Shown here in pieces: positions 1 through 8,368 of a DNA stretch of 64,000 bases. The first letter of the stretch is position 1. The number at the start of each line of letters is the position of its first letter. This DNA is from Armatimonadota bacterium (GTDB lineage Bacteria; Armatimonadota; Zipacnadia; Zipacnadales; JABUFB01). The notes under the pieces are model-generated. The model was not told the origin of the DNA, did no database searches, and worked only from the letters and a program-made list of their open reading frames with translations. The stretch lies in NCBI GenBank assembly GCA_013314775.1, contig JABUFB010000007.1, positions 62,001 to 126,000 of the forward strand, read 5' to 3'. The translations under genes and the position numbers were made by a program.

Positions 1-40
1 CCGCGAGGAGCATTGACCGCGAGTGAACGGAGGGTTGCCG

Positions 41-376
41 ATGGGATCGTCAGAAGCGGCACTGGCTGACATTCGGGACCGGATTGTGGCGCGCTTTCGG
101 CCTCGCAGGATCGTGCTCTTCGGCAGCCACGCCCGTGCGGAAGCCGACGAGGAGAGTGACTTTGATATCCTCGTGGAGATGGACAGCGACAAACCGCCGC
201 CTGAGCGGAGCGTGGAGGTCAATCTGGCGCTAATGCCGCGGGACTACGCGCTGGACGTCCTTGTCTACACGCCCGCGGAAGTCAGACTGCTCAGGCGGCG
301 CGCCGGGTCTTTCTTGCGGCAGATCGAGGCGGAAGGGAGGGTCCTGTATGACAGGGCCGGCTCCTCCTCCGAGTGA
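41..376 (+). CDS. MNT-type minimal nucleotidyltransferase (antitoxin-like)
   Basis: A 111-residue minimal nucleotidyltransferase-fold protein. The family signature is visible near residue 27 as GSHAR followed by a SDFDILVE strand, which supplies the two metal-binding acidic residues; the usual Gly after AR is Ala here. MNT proteins typically pair with HEPN proteins and modify them with nucleotides, acting as antitoxins. The ATG at 41 is preferred over the GTG at 23 because GGAGG at 29-33 sits 7 bases upstream. The HEPN gene starts inside the 3' end of this one (29-base overlap), which implies translational coupling. Family is clear; an antitoxin role is inferred from pairing. Confidence 0.85.
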   Translation: MGSSEAALADIRDRIVARFRPRRIVLFGSHARAEADEESDFDILVEMDSDKPPPERSVEVNLALMPRDYALDVLVYTPAEVRLLRRRAGSFLRQIEAEGRVLYDRAGSSSE

Positions 377-845
377 AGCCTGGTTGTCAAAGGCGCGCAA
401 TGATTTGCTCGCGATCGCCAACAACCTCCGCGCTGACGAGACGCCCTGGGACGTTGTTTGTTTCCACAGCCAGCAGGCCGCAGAGAAGGCCCTCAAGGCG
501 GTTCTTGCAGCGTCCGGACAGATGCCCCCGCGCAGCCATGACTGCGCCCATCTCCTGGGGCTTTGCCCACCTGAGGCGGGGCTTCCGGCCACCCTTGCGC
601 AGCCATGTGCGGAGCTTACGGGCTATGCCGTGATGGTCCGCTATCCGGCCGATCTCTACGAGCCCGATGCAGAAGCCGCAGTGAGAATGGTGCGCAATGC
701 CCGGGAGGTCGTGCATTCCGTGCTTGCAGCGCTGGGCCTAGACTTGAGTGACCCCCTGGATCCTGTCCTGGGAGCCTACGCGGCCAATATCGGGGAATGC
801 GGTGACATGACAGAGAGAGGCCCGGACGCGCACGGGCAGACTTGA
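348..845 (+). CDS. HEPN domain protein (partner of MNT)
   Basis: A 165-residue HEPN-fold protein of the PF05168 type. Visible features are the helix with FHSQQAAEKALKAVL, the following RSHDCAHLL segment, and the C-terminal RYP...EAAVRMVRNAREVV helix. HEPN proteins of such pairs are RNases or ribosome-targeting toxins; the R-S-H-D-x-x-H segment gives an Arg and His in the region where active HEPN proteins keep their catalytic pair. The ATG at 348 has GGGAGG about 8 bases upstream, whereas the longer reading frame from 261 has no comparable site. About 35 residues after the HEPN helices (DLSDPLDPV onward) are unexplained. It could also be a non-toxic nucleic-acid-binding HEPN protein. Confidence 0.82.
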   Translation: MTGPAPPPSEAWLSKARNDLLAIANNLRADETPWDVVCFHSQQAAEKALKAVLAASGQMPPRSHDCAHLLGLCPPEAGLPATLAQPCAELTGYAVMVRYPADLYEPDAEAAVRMVRNAREVVHSVLAALGLDLSDPLDPVLGAYAANIGECGDMTERGPDAHGQT

Positions 846-870
846 CTGAGACCTGCACTGGCTGCTCTGG

Positions 871-2316
871 CTACCCGTTCCCCGGAACCGCCGGGCGATA
901 GCTCCATGCCTGGCGTTTCCAGATCTCCCACAGCGGCTCCATGCTCAGGCCCGGTGCACGGTTGCTGGAACTGAATCGCCGGTCGAGGATGGCGGGCTCA
1001 TCCGCACAGAGGGGCAGGTCCGGCGCGCCCTGCACCGTAATCTGCAGGGGCATCTCGCCCCGCACCGATTCCCTCACGAACCGGGCGAGTACCTGGAACC
1101 AGGCGCCTGTGCCCACATCCTGCATACTGGCCCGCAGCGCCCCGGGAACGCGCCGGTCATCCATCATGATCGAATAAGCCGCCAGCGCCCCCGCGAAAAC
1201 ATTCTCGCGGGTGAGCGTCACCGGTTCCACATTGGGCAGGATCGGTTCTGTGGGGCCCAGAAGACGCTGGATGGGGATCTGCTCCGGCCAGCGGCCCTGG
1301 CGCCAGCAGAACTCGCAGGCGAAGGTGAGCATGCCCAAGACATCCGCGCAGGAGAAGCTGGTCCCGTAGTCCACGAGGTAGTTCAGCCGGTCCTGCATTC
1401 TCCCCGCGAGGCTCACCAGCTGGTCCATCGTCACCCACTTGCCGGATGGCTCGTGATCTCGGTCGCACAGGGCCGAATACGTCGTCAGGTTCACGTCGGC
1501 CCGGGACTTGAGCCAACGGATCTGCCTGCGAAGGAAGTCAAAGGCCGCCTCGCTGTCCTCATCTGAACGCGGCTGGGCGGGGCGGATGTTGGCCGGGCGG
1601 GGATAGGGGCCGGGCGCACCATGGCGGAAGAGCATGGCGTACTCATACAGGCTGCCCCAATCGGAGTTCACCCAGCACGTCGGGTGGCCGACGATGGTGA
1701 TGAAAGACTGGGTCTCAGCCATGCGGTCGAATTGCATCTGGAACTTCGCAAGCTCCGCATCAACATCCATGGGGGCCTTCGTGGCCGCGCGATTTGTGGG
1801 GTCCAGCCGCTGGTCCCAGGCGGGCTGAGAGCTGAGCGTGCAGTTGGAACGCCCCCAACTCAGCCAGTTCATGACCCACCCCCTGGGGCCGCCGGCATTG
1901 CACCGGACCCCCGCCAGTTTGAGCGCATACGCCATTTGTGGGCACCATTGCGCTTGATGCACGCACCAGGCCACGGGGAACTGCCCGGTTATCTCGGCCA
2001 CATCATTGAGCCCGGGCGCCTCCACATTGAGTGCGAACGCCACGGCCTCGTCCCAGGTCATCTCCTGCCCGTAATGAAGAGCGGGAATCGGGAATTCGCC
2101 CCAGTAGTTGCCGTGGTAGCAAGTCTCGTGGTCGCGCATCGCGTCCAGAACATCTCGCCGGCCGCGCTGGCGGATGACCCGGGCCTTCTCTCCGGCAGTG
2201 AAGAGCGAGGCCTGGACACCCTCTTCGCTGAAGATCCGGCAGATGCGCAGGAGCGCATCGTCCGAGTTCTCATTGATGGGGTCCTCGACATCGAAACCGA
2301 AGACGACATCGATCAT
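871..2316 (-). CDS. NodB-like polysaccharide deacetylase-family protein
   Basis: A 481-residue protein whose first 60 residues read like the NodB fold: a beta strand ending FDVEDP, then a helix and ASLFTAGEKARVI, the usual strand plus G-x-x-A. A His/Glu-containing segment (CYHGNYWGE) follows where metal-binding residues are expected. There is no signal peptide, so a cytosolic location is likely. The C-terminal half (about 260-481) is helical and not recognised. The ATG at 2316 has GGAGG seven bases upstream. It lies 33 bases after the MttB-family gene and is the last gene of the minus-strand operon. The substrate is unknown; a carbohydrate or amide deacylation role is inferred from fold only. 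Confidence 0.6.
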   Translation of the reverse strand: MIDVVFGFDVEDPINENSDDALLRICRIFSEEGVQASLFTAGEKARVIRQRGRRDVLDAMRDHETCYHGNYWGEFPIPALHYGQEMTWDEAVAFALNVEAPGLNDVAEITGQFPVAWCVHQAQWCPQMAYALKLAGVRCNAGGPRGWVMNWLSWGRSNCTLSSQPAWDQRLDPTNRAATKAPMDVDAELAKFQMQFDRMAETQSFITIVGHPTCWVNSDWGSLYEYAMLFRHGAPGPYPRPANIRPAQPRSDEDSEAAFDFLRRQIRWLKSRADVNLTTYSALCDRDHEPSGKWVTMDQLVSLAGRMQDRLNYLVDYGTSFSCADVLGMLTFACEFCWRQGRWPEQIPIQRLLGPTEPILPNVEPVTLTRENVFAGALAAYSIMMDDRRVPGALRASMQDVGTGAWFQVLARFVRESVRGEMPLQITVQGAPDLPLCADEPAILDRRFSSSNRAPGLSMEPLWEIWKRQAWSYRPAVPGNG

Positions 2317-2349
2317 GAGAGGGCCTCCAGGACTATCAGCAGAGCGGAT

Positions 2350-3804
2350 TCACGCCACGAAGGTCCCCGCGCCGGTCTTCGGAAGCTCCTCGCGGGCCTG
2401 TTTCACGACTTCCTCGATCTGCGCGAGCCCGGGCCTCTCCACCGGTTGCCAGGAGGCCACAAGTTCTTTCCAGCGCGCATTGGCGGCCTGCGCGATCTTT
2501 CCCTCGAGACGCTGGTCGGGCGGCGGATAATTGACAGAGCGGTCCATGAGTGCCGGCAACCACAGACAGTCGCGGAAGTTCCGCGCGGTGTGTTCGAGGC
2601 CGATGAAGCTGCTGCCATAGGCCTCGGTGGCTTCGAGGATCGCATCGAGGCCAACGGCCTCGTCGCTTACATCGAGGTCCTGGTACAGACCGAAGAGCGC
2701 GCGGTCGATCTCCAGGTCGATGAGGAACTGGACCGGGGAGAATGCTCGTCCGGCGTCGATGAGACCGGGACTGCCGATGCGCGGTGCGAGCCCCCGGGCG
2801 TTGGCGATGAACAGGGACTTCGCCACTTTTTCGAACGCGATCTGCAGGCCCGGCACCTTGCCGTCCACGTACCCCCATCCCGCGACGCTCACGCCACCGC
2901 CGTAGCAGTGGTCGAACAGCTCGCAGATGCCCACGTCCTGGCGCACAGGTTCCGGCCCGCCGAAGCATCCCCGCGAAGTGCGCGGGTCCAGGACCCCGGT
3001 GCAGACTCCCGCGCGGAAACCTGTCACGCGCGGCTGCAGGGCCAGGCCACCGACCCACCCGGCAAGGATCTCCGCGGCACCGACAACGATGGCGCCGGCC
3101 TGTGTGACCGGGGCGCTAAGGCCCGCGATGCACATGCTCCCGCCGCCCACAACAGTCTTCCCGTAGTCCGGCGCGAGGCGCATGAGTTCGCCCATGCGCT
3201 CGCTGATGCACAGAGGCGAAGGCAGCCAGCCGCCTCCTCCGATGTAGCGGGTGCGGTCTCCGTAGAGGATTTCCCCGAAGCGTTCGAAGTAGGGGTTGTG
3301 CAGAGCCAGCAGGGAAACGGCTCCGATGGGCTTGTCCGAGTTGGCTGCGACGGTGAGGAAACTCTCCAGCGGCTCGAGCAGCTGATTGATGCCTACCACC
3401 GAGACTGCCGCCGCGACGGACTCCACCTCGGGGAGCATCTGGCCCAGTCGCGTCATGGCCACCAAGTCGTCTATCGTCGCGTTGCGGGCTGCGCCTGTGT
3501 CGAAGTCATAGTAGACCGGCGCGATCTCGAATCCCAGCGCCTGGATGCAGCGCCCGGCGGTGGACGGCTTGCCGGGCTCGTGGGCGAGACCATTGGATTT
3601 CTGCAGCGCAACGGCCTCATCAATCAGCGCGTCTGTGAGGCGTGCCCGGCGCACTCCCGGATCGACCTGCGCGCCCTTGGCCGCAAGGGCATCCAGCATC
3701 CCAGGGTGATGCACCCACACCCCGCGTTCCTTGAGGATCTTGCGCACGGCGGCGTCCAAAACCGCGGCCTTTTGCTCATCGACGACGGTCCAGTCGCGGG
3801 ACAT
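2350..3804 (-). CDS. MttB-family (non-pyrrolysine) methylamine/betaine:corrinoid methyltransferase
   Basis: A 484-residue protein of the trimethylamine methyltransferase MttB superfamily (TIM barrel). Family members move a methyl group from a quaternary or tertiary amine to a corrinoid protein. The frame is uninterrupted, with no in-frame amber codon, so it belongs with the pyrrolysine-free relatives such as the glycine betaine and proline betaine enzymes. Recognisable stretches include GGGSMCIAGLSAPVTQAGA and the C-terminal half ending near WKELVASWQPVERP. The start at 3804 is chosen because TGGAGG lies 5 bases before the ATG; 13 extra codons upstream are open. It sits between a symporter gene and a NodB-like gene, with a UroD-like methyltransferase at the operon's 5' end. 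No corrinoid-binding protein is visible nearby. Confidence 0.85.
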   Translation of the reverse strand: MSRDWTVVDEQKAAVLDAAVRKILKERGVWVHHPGMLDALAAKGAQVDPGVRRARLTDALIDEAVALQKSNGLAHEPGKPSTAGRCIQALGFEIAPVYYDFDTGAARNATIDDLVAMTRLGQMLPEVESVAAAVSVVGINQLLEPLESFLTVAANSDKPIGAVSLLALHNPYFERFGEILYGDRTRYIGGGGWLPSPLCISERMGELMRLAPDYGKTVVGGGSMCIAGLSAPVTQAGAIVVGAAEILAGWVGGLALQPRVTGFRAGVCTGVLDPRTSRGCFGGPEPVRQDVGICELFDHCYGGGVSVAGWGYVDGKVPGLQIAFEKVAKSLFIANARGLAPRIGSPGLIDAGRAFSPVQFLIDLEIDRALFGLYQDLDVSDEAVGLDAILEATEAYGSSFIGLEHTARNFRDCLWLPALMDRSVNYPPPDQRLEGKIAQAANARWKELVASWQPVERPGLAQIEEVVKQAREELPKTGAGTFVA

Positions 3805-3853
3805 TTGCGCCTCCAGATGTTCGGATTGCCGCGCGGGAGTCACCGCGCAGAGC

Positions 3854-5722
3854 TCACTTCTTCTCAGACTCGTCGCCGGACTGCCACCTCTTGGATTTTG
3901 GGCCCTTGCGGGCGCTGCCCAGGCTTCCCCCCGGGGGTGGCATGGCAGGCGGCGCAGCTGCCTTGACGTCCTTGCGGGGTGTCAGAGGTGGCGCGGCCGG
4001 CGGGGCTGCAGGCGGCGCAGCCGGGGCAACCACGTCGGACTTCGCCGTCTCTCCCCCGGAGGCTTCGGGGTCGGGATGCTCAGAGTGCATCTCGGAGATC
4101 GGCACAACTGGAGCGCCTCCGACCAGCTCCTCCATACCGTGGTCAGGGGCCGGGATGGTCTCGAATATCTCTTCGACGTCTTCGTCAACAGTCGGCGTTG
4201 GCGCGGTGGGGGCTTCCACCGGTCGCAGCAGAGCGCGGCTGTACACGAGCCCCTGAAGCTTTTCGATCCCCGGCGCGCGGCTCGCGAGGCTGAAAGTGTA
4301 GCCGAGGATGAAGGTGCCTACACAGCCGAATGCCGAGAACCACAGGCCGTCTACCTTGGTGGCGAAGGCCACGTAGATCAAGGCTGCCGAGCCCACCAGA
4401 GCGCCGAGGAGCGTCCCGATGCCAGTTGCGCGCTTCGTGAGCATCCCCAGCAGGAAAACCCCCAGCAGCGGACCGCCCAGCAGCCCCATGATCTTGTTGG
4501 TTGCTTCGACCAGGGTTCCCAGTTTCTCCATCTGGAAGGCAACGGTCATCGCCAGCAGGCCGAAAGTCGCTGTGAGCCAGCGGGAAAGCACGAGCATCCG
4601 ATCAGGGTCGGGGTCAGACTTCCGGAAGCGGGCATAGAAATCAATCATGCTCGCCGTGGTCAGCGCGTTGAGCCCCGAGGAGACCGTGGACATGGTGGCT
4701 GCGAAGATGGCGGCGATGAGCAGGCCGGGTACCCCGTGGGGCAGTTCGTTGACCACGAAATAGGGCATGATCCGGTCGGGCTGCCTCAGGTTGGTGGGCA
4801 TGCTCTCCGGGTGGCTCTGATAGAATGCGTACAGCACCGCGCCCATCAGATAGAAGATCACCACGATGGGGACGGTGACGATGAGCTTGAACCAGAGAGA
4901 CTTCTGCGCTTCCGGCAGGCTCTTCGCGGTCAGGTACCGCTGAACTGAGATCTGATCAGTGCCCATCTGCACCAGGTTTGAGAAGAAAGGTCCGATGAGA
5001 CAGCCCCAGAGAGTGAAGCGCGCGGTCAGGCTCCAGGATGTATCCCGGAAGATATTGAACTTCTCGCCCTCATTGGCAATCTCGATCGCTCCCTGAACAC
5101 CTCCGGGAATGCGCGATATGGCCATCCAGCCCACGATGAACATCCCGCCGAACAGCACGAAGAACTGCATGACGTCGGTCCAGATGACCGCCTTCATGCC
5201 GCCAAGAGTGGTGTAAATGGTGGTCAGGACAGAGATCGCGATGATGGAGAACCACAGCGGCAACCCGGTGACTTCAGCGATCGCCATTGCAGGCGCATAG
5301 ATGGCCAAAGCCAGGTAGCAGATGACGCGAATAATGAACATGGCCGAGGACCAGGTGCGGACGCTGATGTCAAATCGTTTCTCCAGGTACTCGTAGGCGC
5401 TGTAGAGGTTCAGGTTGTAGAAGAACGGCAGGAAAACCAGGGCGATGATGGGCGTAGCGATGAAGAAGGTGAGGAGTGACACGGCGTAGGTCATGTCATG
5501 GTTGAAAACCTCGGTGGGCGCGCCGAGGTAGCTGATGCCACTGAACAGCGCGGCGATCACCGAGATGGACACCATGAACCAATTCATGCTCTGGCCCGCA
5601 AGGAAATAGTCCTTGATGGACTTCTGCTCCTTGACGAACCAGACACCGATGGCGACCGACGCCAGGATGTAGAGAGTGAATACGATGTAATCCACGCTGT
5701 TGAAGCCGATGAGGTTGAACAT
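3854..5722 (-). CDS. Sodium:solute symporter (SSS family) with Pro/Ala-rich C-terminal tail
   Basis: A 622-residue membrane transporter. It begins with a short periplasmic N-terminus and a first helix, followed by GVWFVKEQKSIKDYFLAGQ, the typical opening of the SSS family (after TM1), and NWFMVSISVIAALFSGISYL for the discontinuous core helix. About 13 hydrophobic segments fill residues 8-500. From about residue 510 there is a roughly 110-residue hydrophilic tail rich in Pro and Ala (repeated AAPPAAPP) ending in basic residues; this tail is not part of the family core and is presumably cytoplasmic. The substrate cannot be read from sequence. Location just upstream of the MttB-family gene suggests it imports the methylated or carbohydrate substrate of this operon. 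Confidence 0.9.
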   Translation of the reverse strand: MFNLIGFNSVDYIVFTLYILASVAIGVWFVKEQKSIKDYFLAGQSMNWFMVSISVIAALFSGISYLGAPTEVFNHDMTYAVSLLTFFIATPIIALVFLPFFYNLNLYSAYEYLEKRFDISVRTWSSAMFIIRVICYLALAIYAPAMAIAEVTGLPLWFSIIAISVLTTIYTTLGGMKAVIWTDVMQFFVLFGGMFIVGWMAISRIPGGVQGAIEIANEGEKFNIFRDTSWSLTARFTLWGCLIGPFFSNLVQMGTDQISVQRYLTAKSLPEAQKSLWFKLIVTVPIVVIFYLMGAVLYAFYQSHPESMPTNLRQPDRIMPYFVVNELPHGVPGLLIAAIFAATMSTVSSGLNALTTASMIDFYARFRKSDPDPDRMLVLSRWLTATFGLLAMTVAFQMEKLGTLVEATNKIMGLLGGPLLGVFLLGMLTKRATGIGTLLGALVGSAALIYVAFATKVDGLWFSAFGCVGTFILGYTFSLASRAPGIEKLQGLVYSRALLRPVEAPTAPTPTVDEDVEEIFETIPAPDHGMEELVGGAPVVPISEMHSEHPDPEASGGETAKSDVVAPAAPPAAPPAAPPLTPRKDVKAAAPPAMPPPGGSLGSARKGPKSKRWQSGDESEKK

Positions 5723-5797
5723 GGGCGGGAAAGACCTCCCCCACAGAGGGGAATCGGGTTTTGTTCGGCTCCGGGCAGGGCCGGGCGGGAGCGGCGC

Positions 5798-7279
5798 CTA
5801 TTGTGCACGACCCTCTGCCAACCAGTCAATCGCGGCATCCATGAGCGGCATGAAGGGCATCGCCGGGCCGGACTTGACCGGACTGCGCAAGGCTCTCGTG
5901 CCCACCAACAGGACCTTCCCGTCAGCCACCACTAAGCGCCCCCCCTGTTCATTTTCCCAGGCCACCACGAAAGCTCCCCGGCCCGCCTTTGCCACGGGTT
6001 TGGCAGTGCGGGACCAGATGTGGACGCCCCAGGGCATAGTCGGCAGGGCGCCCAGACCTTCGGTGATGGGGTGCTCCCCGTTCAGCGTGGGCCCGGCCTC
6101 ACGCACCAGGGAAACAGAGATATCGTACTCTCGAAGCAGTGCGTTGAAATCCAGCAGGCGGATGGTGTAGGGCAGCTTTGCGTGGGCCAGGCACAGCACT
6201 CGCCCACCAAGATCAACATACTGGGCAAGCGCCAAGGCCTCGTCCACATCATAGGGCCGGGTGGAGGAGACCACCACCAGCGCCGGCGGGTTAGCGAGGG
6301 CCAATGCCAGAGGCGACTGCCCCGACGGCTGCAGGTAACGCACCGGCAGGCCCAGCCGCGCCAGGGTCTTCTCGAGGTTCTCGGCGATCAGGTCCCAGTC
6401 GTCATCCGCGGCCAGGATGTCCACGAGTATCGTCCCGCCGAAGTCGCTGGACGGCTCATCGCGACGACGCCCCAAAGTGCTGCGCATCGGCCGGGGACGC
6501 CGGTCTTCGACGGCGCCGGGCCGCAAGGGATTGCCCCCCAGGGCCGGCTGCGCCGCATCCGTGGCATCCGTGGGCAGGCCCTCCATGACAGGCTCCGCAT
6601 CCTCGCTCTCCATCAACCAAAGGCAGGCATTGGCCAGGAGGCGCGCCTGGTCCGCTGTGGGCAGGGCGTCCCGGTCGGCCGTGACCATATCCAGCGGCAG
6701 CACCACCACCCGCCCCTCGCCGCTGGTGGCCCGAGCTGCCACGGTGGGCTCGCCCTGGGTCGCCAGAGCCTTGCGGGTCTCGCCCCTGACCGCGGTGCGG
6801 TATGAGGTCTCCGGAAGCCTCCCAACGCCGGATGTGATGGAGTCGGCGAGCAACTTCGGCGCAGCGCGTGGAGTGCGCGCGCTGGCCAACTTCATCCCGA
6901 GCGGTTCCAGTATGGCGTTGGCGGGTGCGATGTGACGCGTTGTGGAGCCATACAGGAGCAGCAGGCCGCCACCCTCGTTCACGAAAGTCTGCAGGATCTT
7001 GATGTCGTCGGCATCGTAGGTGTGGTCGGAGTAGACCACGATGGCGTCTGGCTCGCGCGCTGCCTCGTCTCCCGATTTCGCGACGGTGAACCCCAGGGGC
7101 TCCAGTGCGGCGGCGAGAATGGAGTGGATCTGCCCCGGCTGCCCGGAACCCGGCATGTCCACCAGGACCACGCCGCGGTCCTGGGCGATGGCGGGCAACA
7201 TTATTCCGACCATGAGACAGACGACTACCGGCGCCAGTCTTCGCTGCGAGTTCATGGTCACCACCAAAGGGGATCGCAT
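5798..7279 (-). CDS. Secreted protein with two amidotransferase-like (GATase1 fold) domains
   Basis: A 493-residue protein with an N-terminal signal peptide ending near MLPAIAQ. It contains two related flavodoxin-like halves: residues about 35-225 (VVLVDMPGSG..., then IVVYSDHTYDADDIKILQTFVNEGGGLLLLY) and about 275-490 (TILVDILAADD..., then VVVSSTRPYDVDEALALAQYVDLGGRVLCL). Each half has the pattern strand, proposed date-type label, helix, then a Gly-rich turn seen in ThuA/DUF4159-like amidotransferase folds. No catalytic Cys of a true glutaminase is evident, so a binding rather than enzymatic role is plausible. Its ATG overlaps the stop of the upstream dehydrogenase gene in TAATG, so translation is coupled; an alternative ATG lies at 7255. 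Specific function is not known. Confidence 0.6.
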   Translation of the reverse strand: MRSPLVVTMNSQRRLAPVVVCLMVGIMLPAIAQDRGVVLVDMPGSGQPGQIHSILAAALEPLGFTVAKSGDEAAREPDAIVVYSDHTYDADDIKILQTFVNEGGGLLLLYGSTTRHIAPANAILEPLGMKLASARTPRAAPKLLADSITSGVGRLPETSYRTAVRGETRKALATQGEPTVAARATSGEGRVVVLPLDMVTADRDALPTADQARLLANACLWLMESEDAEPVMEGLPTDATDAAQPALGGNPLRPGAVEDRRPRPMRSTLGRRRDEPSSDFGGTILVDILAADDDWDLIAENLEKTLARLGLPVRYLQPSGQSPLALALANPPALVVVSSTRPYDVDEALALAQYVDLGGRVLCLAHAKLPYTIRLLDFNALLREYDISVSLVREAGPTLNGEHPITEGLGALPTMPWGVHIWSRTAKPVAKAGRGAFVVAWENEQGGRLVVADGKVLLVGTRALRSPVKSGPAMPFMPLMDAAIDWLAEGRAQ

Positions 7280-8301
7280 TATTCCGCCGGCGCACCCTCA
7301 GGATAGTCAACCGGAAGCCCGGTATCCAGAGACTTGTGTATTGCCTCGGCAATTGCGACCGCTGCCAGGGCATCTTCGCCGCTGATGAAGGGCTGGACAT
7401 CGTCCAGAACGCAGGCCGCGAAGTGCTCCAACTGGGTGCGCAATGCGCCGTGCTGCTGGTCCAGCATGACGGGGCCGTACGCAATGTCCGGGCGCCGGGC
7501 GCGGTCCATGCCGGCGATGTCCAGGGATTCATCTCCGACGCGCACGGCCACGCGCCCGGCAGTGCCCACCACTTCGAGGCGCGCGTCCAGGGTGTTCGAG
7601 ACGCCCTCGGGCACCACCCAGCAGGTCTCCAGGCAACCCACCGCTCCGTTGGCGAACTTCATGAGTGTGAAGATGGTGTCCTCACGGTTCAGGTCCGCCA
7701 GCACCTTGCTGCAGCTTTCGGCGTACACGCGCACCACCGGGGAATCCGCGAACCAGCGCATGATGTCGATATCATGGACACCCAGGAAGAAGGCCACCGA
7801 CGTGCGCGGGGCGATGCGGCGGCCACTGGCGGTAATGTTATTGCGCCGACCGAAAACCTGAATGATGTCGCCGACCTCGCCCTCCTCGATGGCCTGCTTC
7901 GCCACGGCATAGCGCGGGTCGAACCGCACGCAATGGCCGGTAAGCAGCTTGACTCCTGCGGCGCGGCAAGCGTCGAGAATGGCCTGCGCGTCGGCCACAG
8001 AGGTCGCCAGGGGCTTCTCCACGAGGATGTGCTTCCCCGCTTCCGCCGCGGCAATGCAGGCCTCGCGGTGTGACTGGTCATCAGTGCAGATACTCACGAG
8101 GCCGATCGCGGGGTCGTTCAGCACTTCGGCGAGACTCCCGGCGGCCTTACAGTCATGCCGGGAGGCGATCTCCGACGAACGGTCTGCAACCACGTCGAAG
8201 ACGCTGACAAGACTTGTCCGGGGCAACTCGGCCCAGATGCGGGCATGGCGTTCGCCCATCATCCCGAGACCGACGACGCCACAACCAATGCGATCAGGCA
8301 T
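7279..8301 (-). CDS. Gfo/Idh/MocA-family NAD(P)-dependent oxidoreductase
   Basis: A 340-residue two-domain dehydrogenase. The N-terminal Rossmann domain opens with GVVGLGMMGERHA, and the conserved EKPLA loop near residue 95 supplies the catalytic Lys. The C-terminal domain has GVHDIDIMRWF, placing the catalytic Asp/His pair. These enzymes oxidise or epimerise sugars, inositols and related polyols. It is the third gene of the minus-strand operon and overlaps the next gene by one base. The actual sugar substrate is unknown; the neighbours (symporter, NodB-like, secreted TIM-barrel-like protein) suggest glycoside catabolism. Confidence 0.9.
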   Translation of the reverse strand: MPDRIGCGVVGLGMMGERHARIWAELPRTSLVSVFDVVADRSSEIASRHDCKAAGSLAEVLNDPAIGLVSICTDDQSHREACIAAAEAGKHILVEKPLATSVADAQAILDACRAAGVKLLTGHCVRFDPRYAVAKQAIEEGEVGDIIQVFGRRNNITASGRRIAPRTSVAFFLGVHDIDIMRWFADSPVVRVYAESCSKVLADLNREDTIFTLMKFANGAVGCLETCWVVPEGVSNTLDARLEVVGTAGRVAVRVGDESLDIAGMDRARRPDIAYGPVMLDQQHGALRTQLEHFAACVLDDVQPFISGEDALAAVAIAEAIHKSLDTGLPVDYPEGAPAE

Positions 8302-8368
8302 GGTAATTCTCCCTCCTGGCGGACTATGCAGCCATTTCCGCTTGCCTCGCGCCGGACCTCCCCAGCCG

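Noticed and set aside
2350-3804. A pyrrolysine-containing trimethylamine methyltransferase
   Set aside because: The frame has no internal amber codon over its full length, so it is a pyrrolysine-free family member.
1621-3966. A 781-codon open frame on the plus strand
   Set aside because: It lies antisense to the NodB-like and MttB-family genes and has no recognisable family or start signal; it is a shadow frame of high-GC coding sequence.
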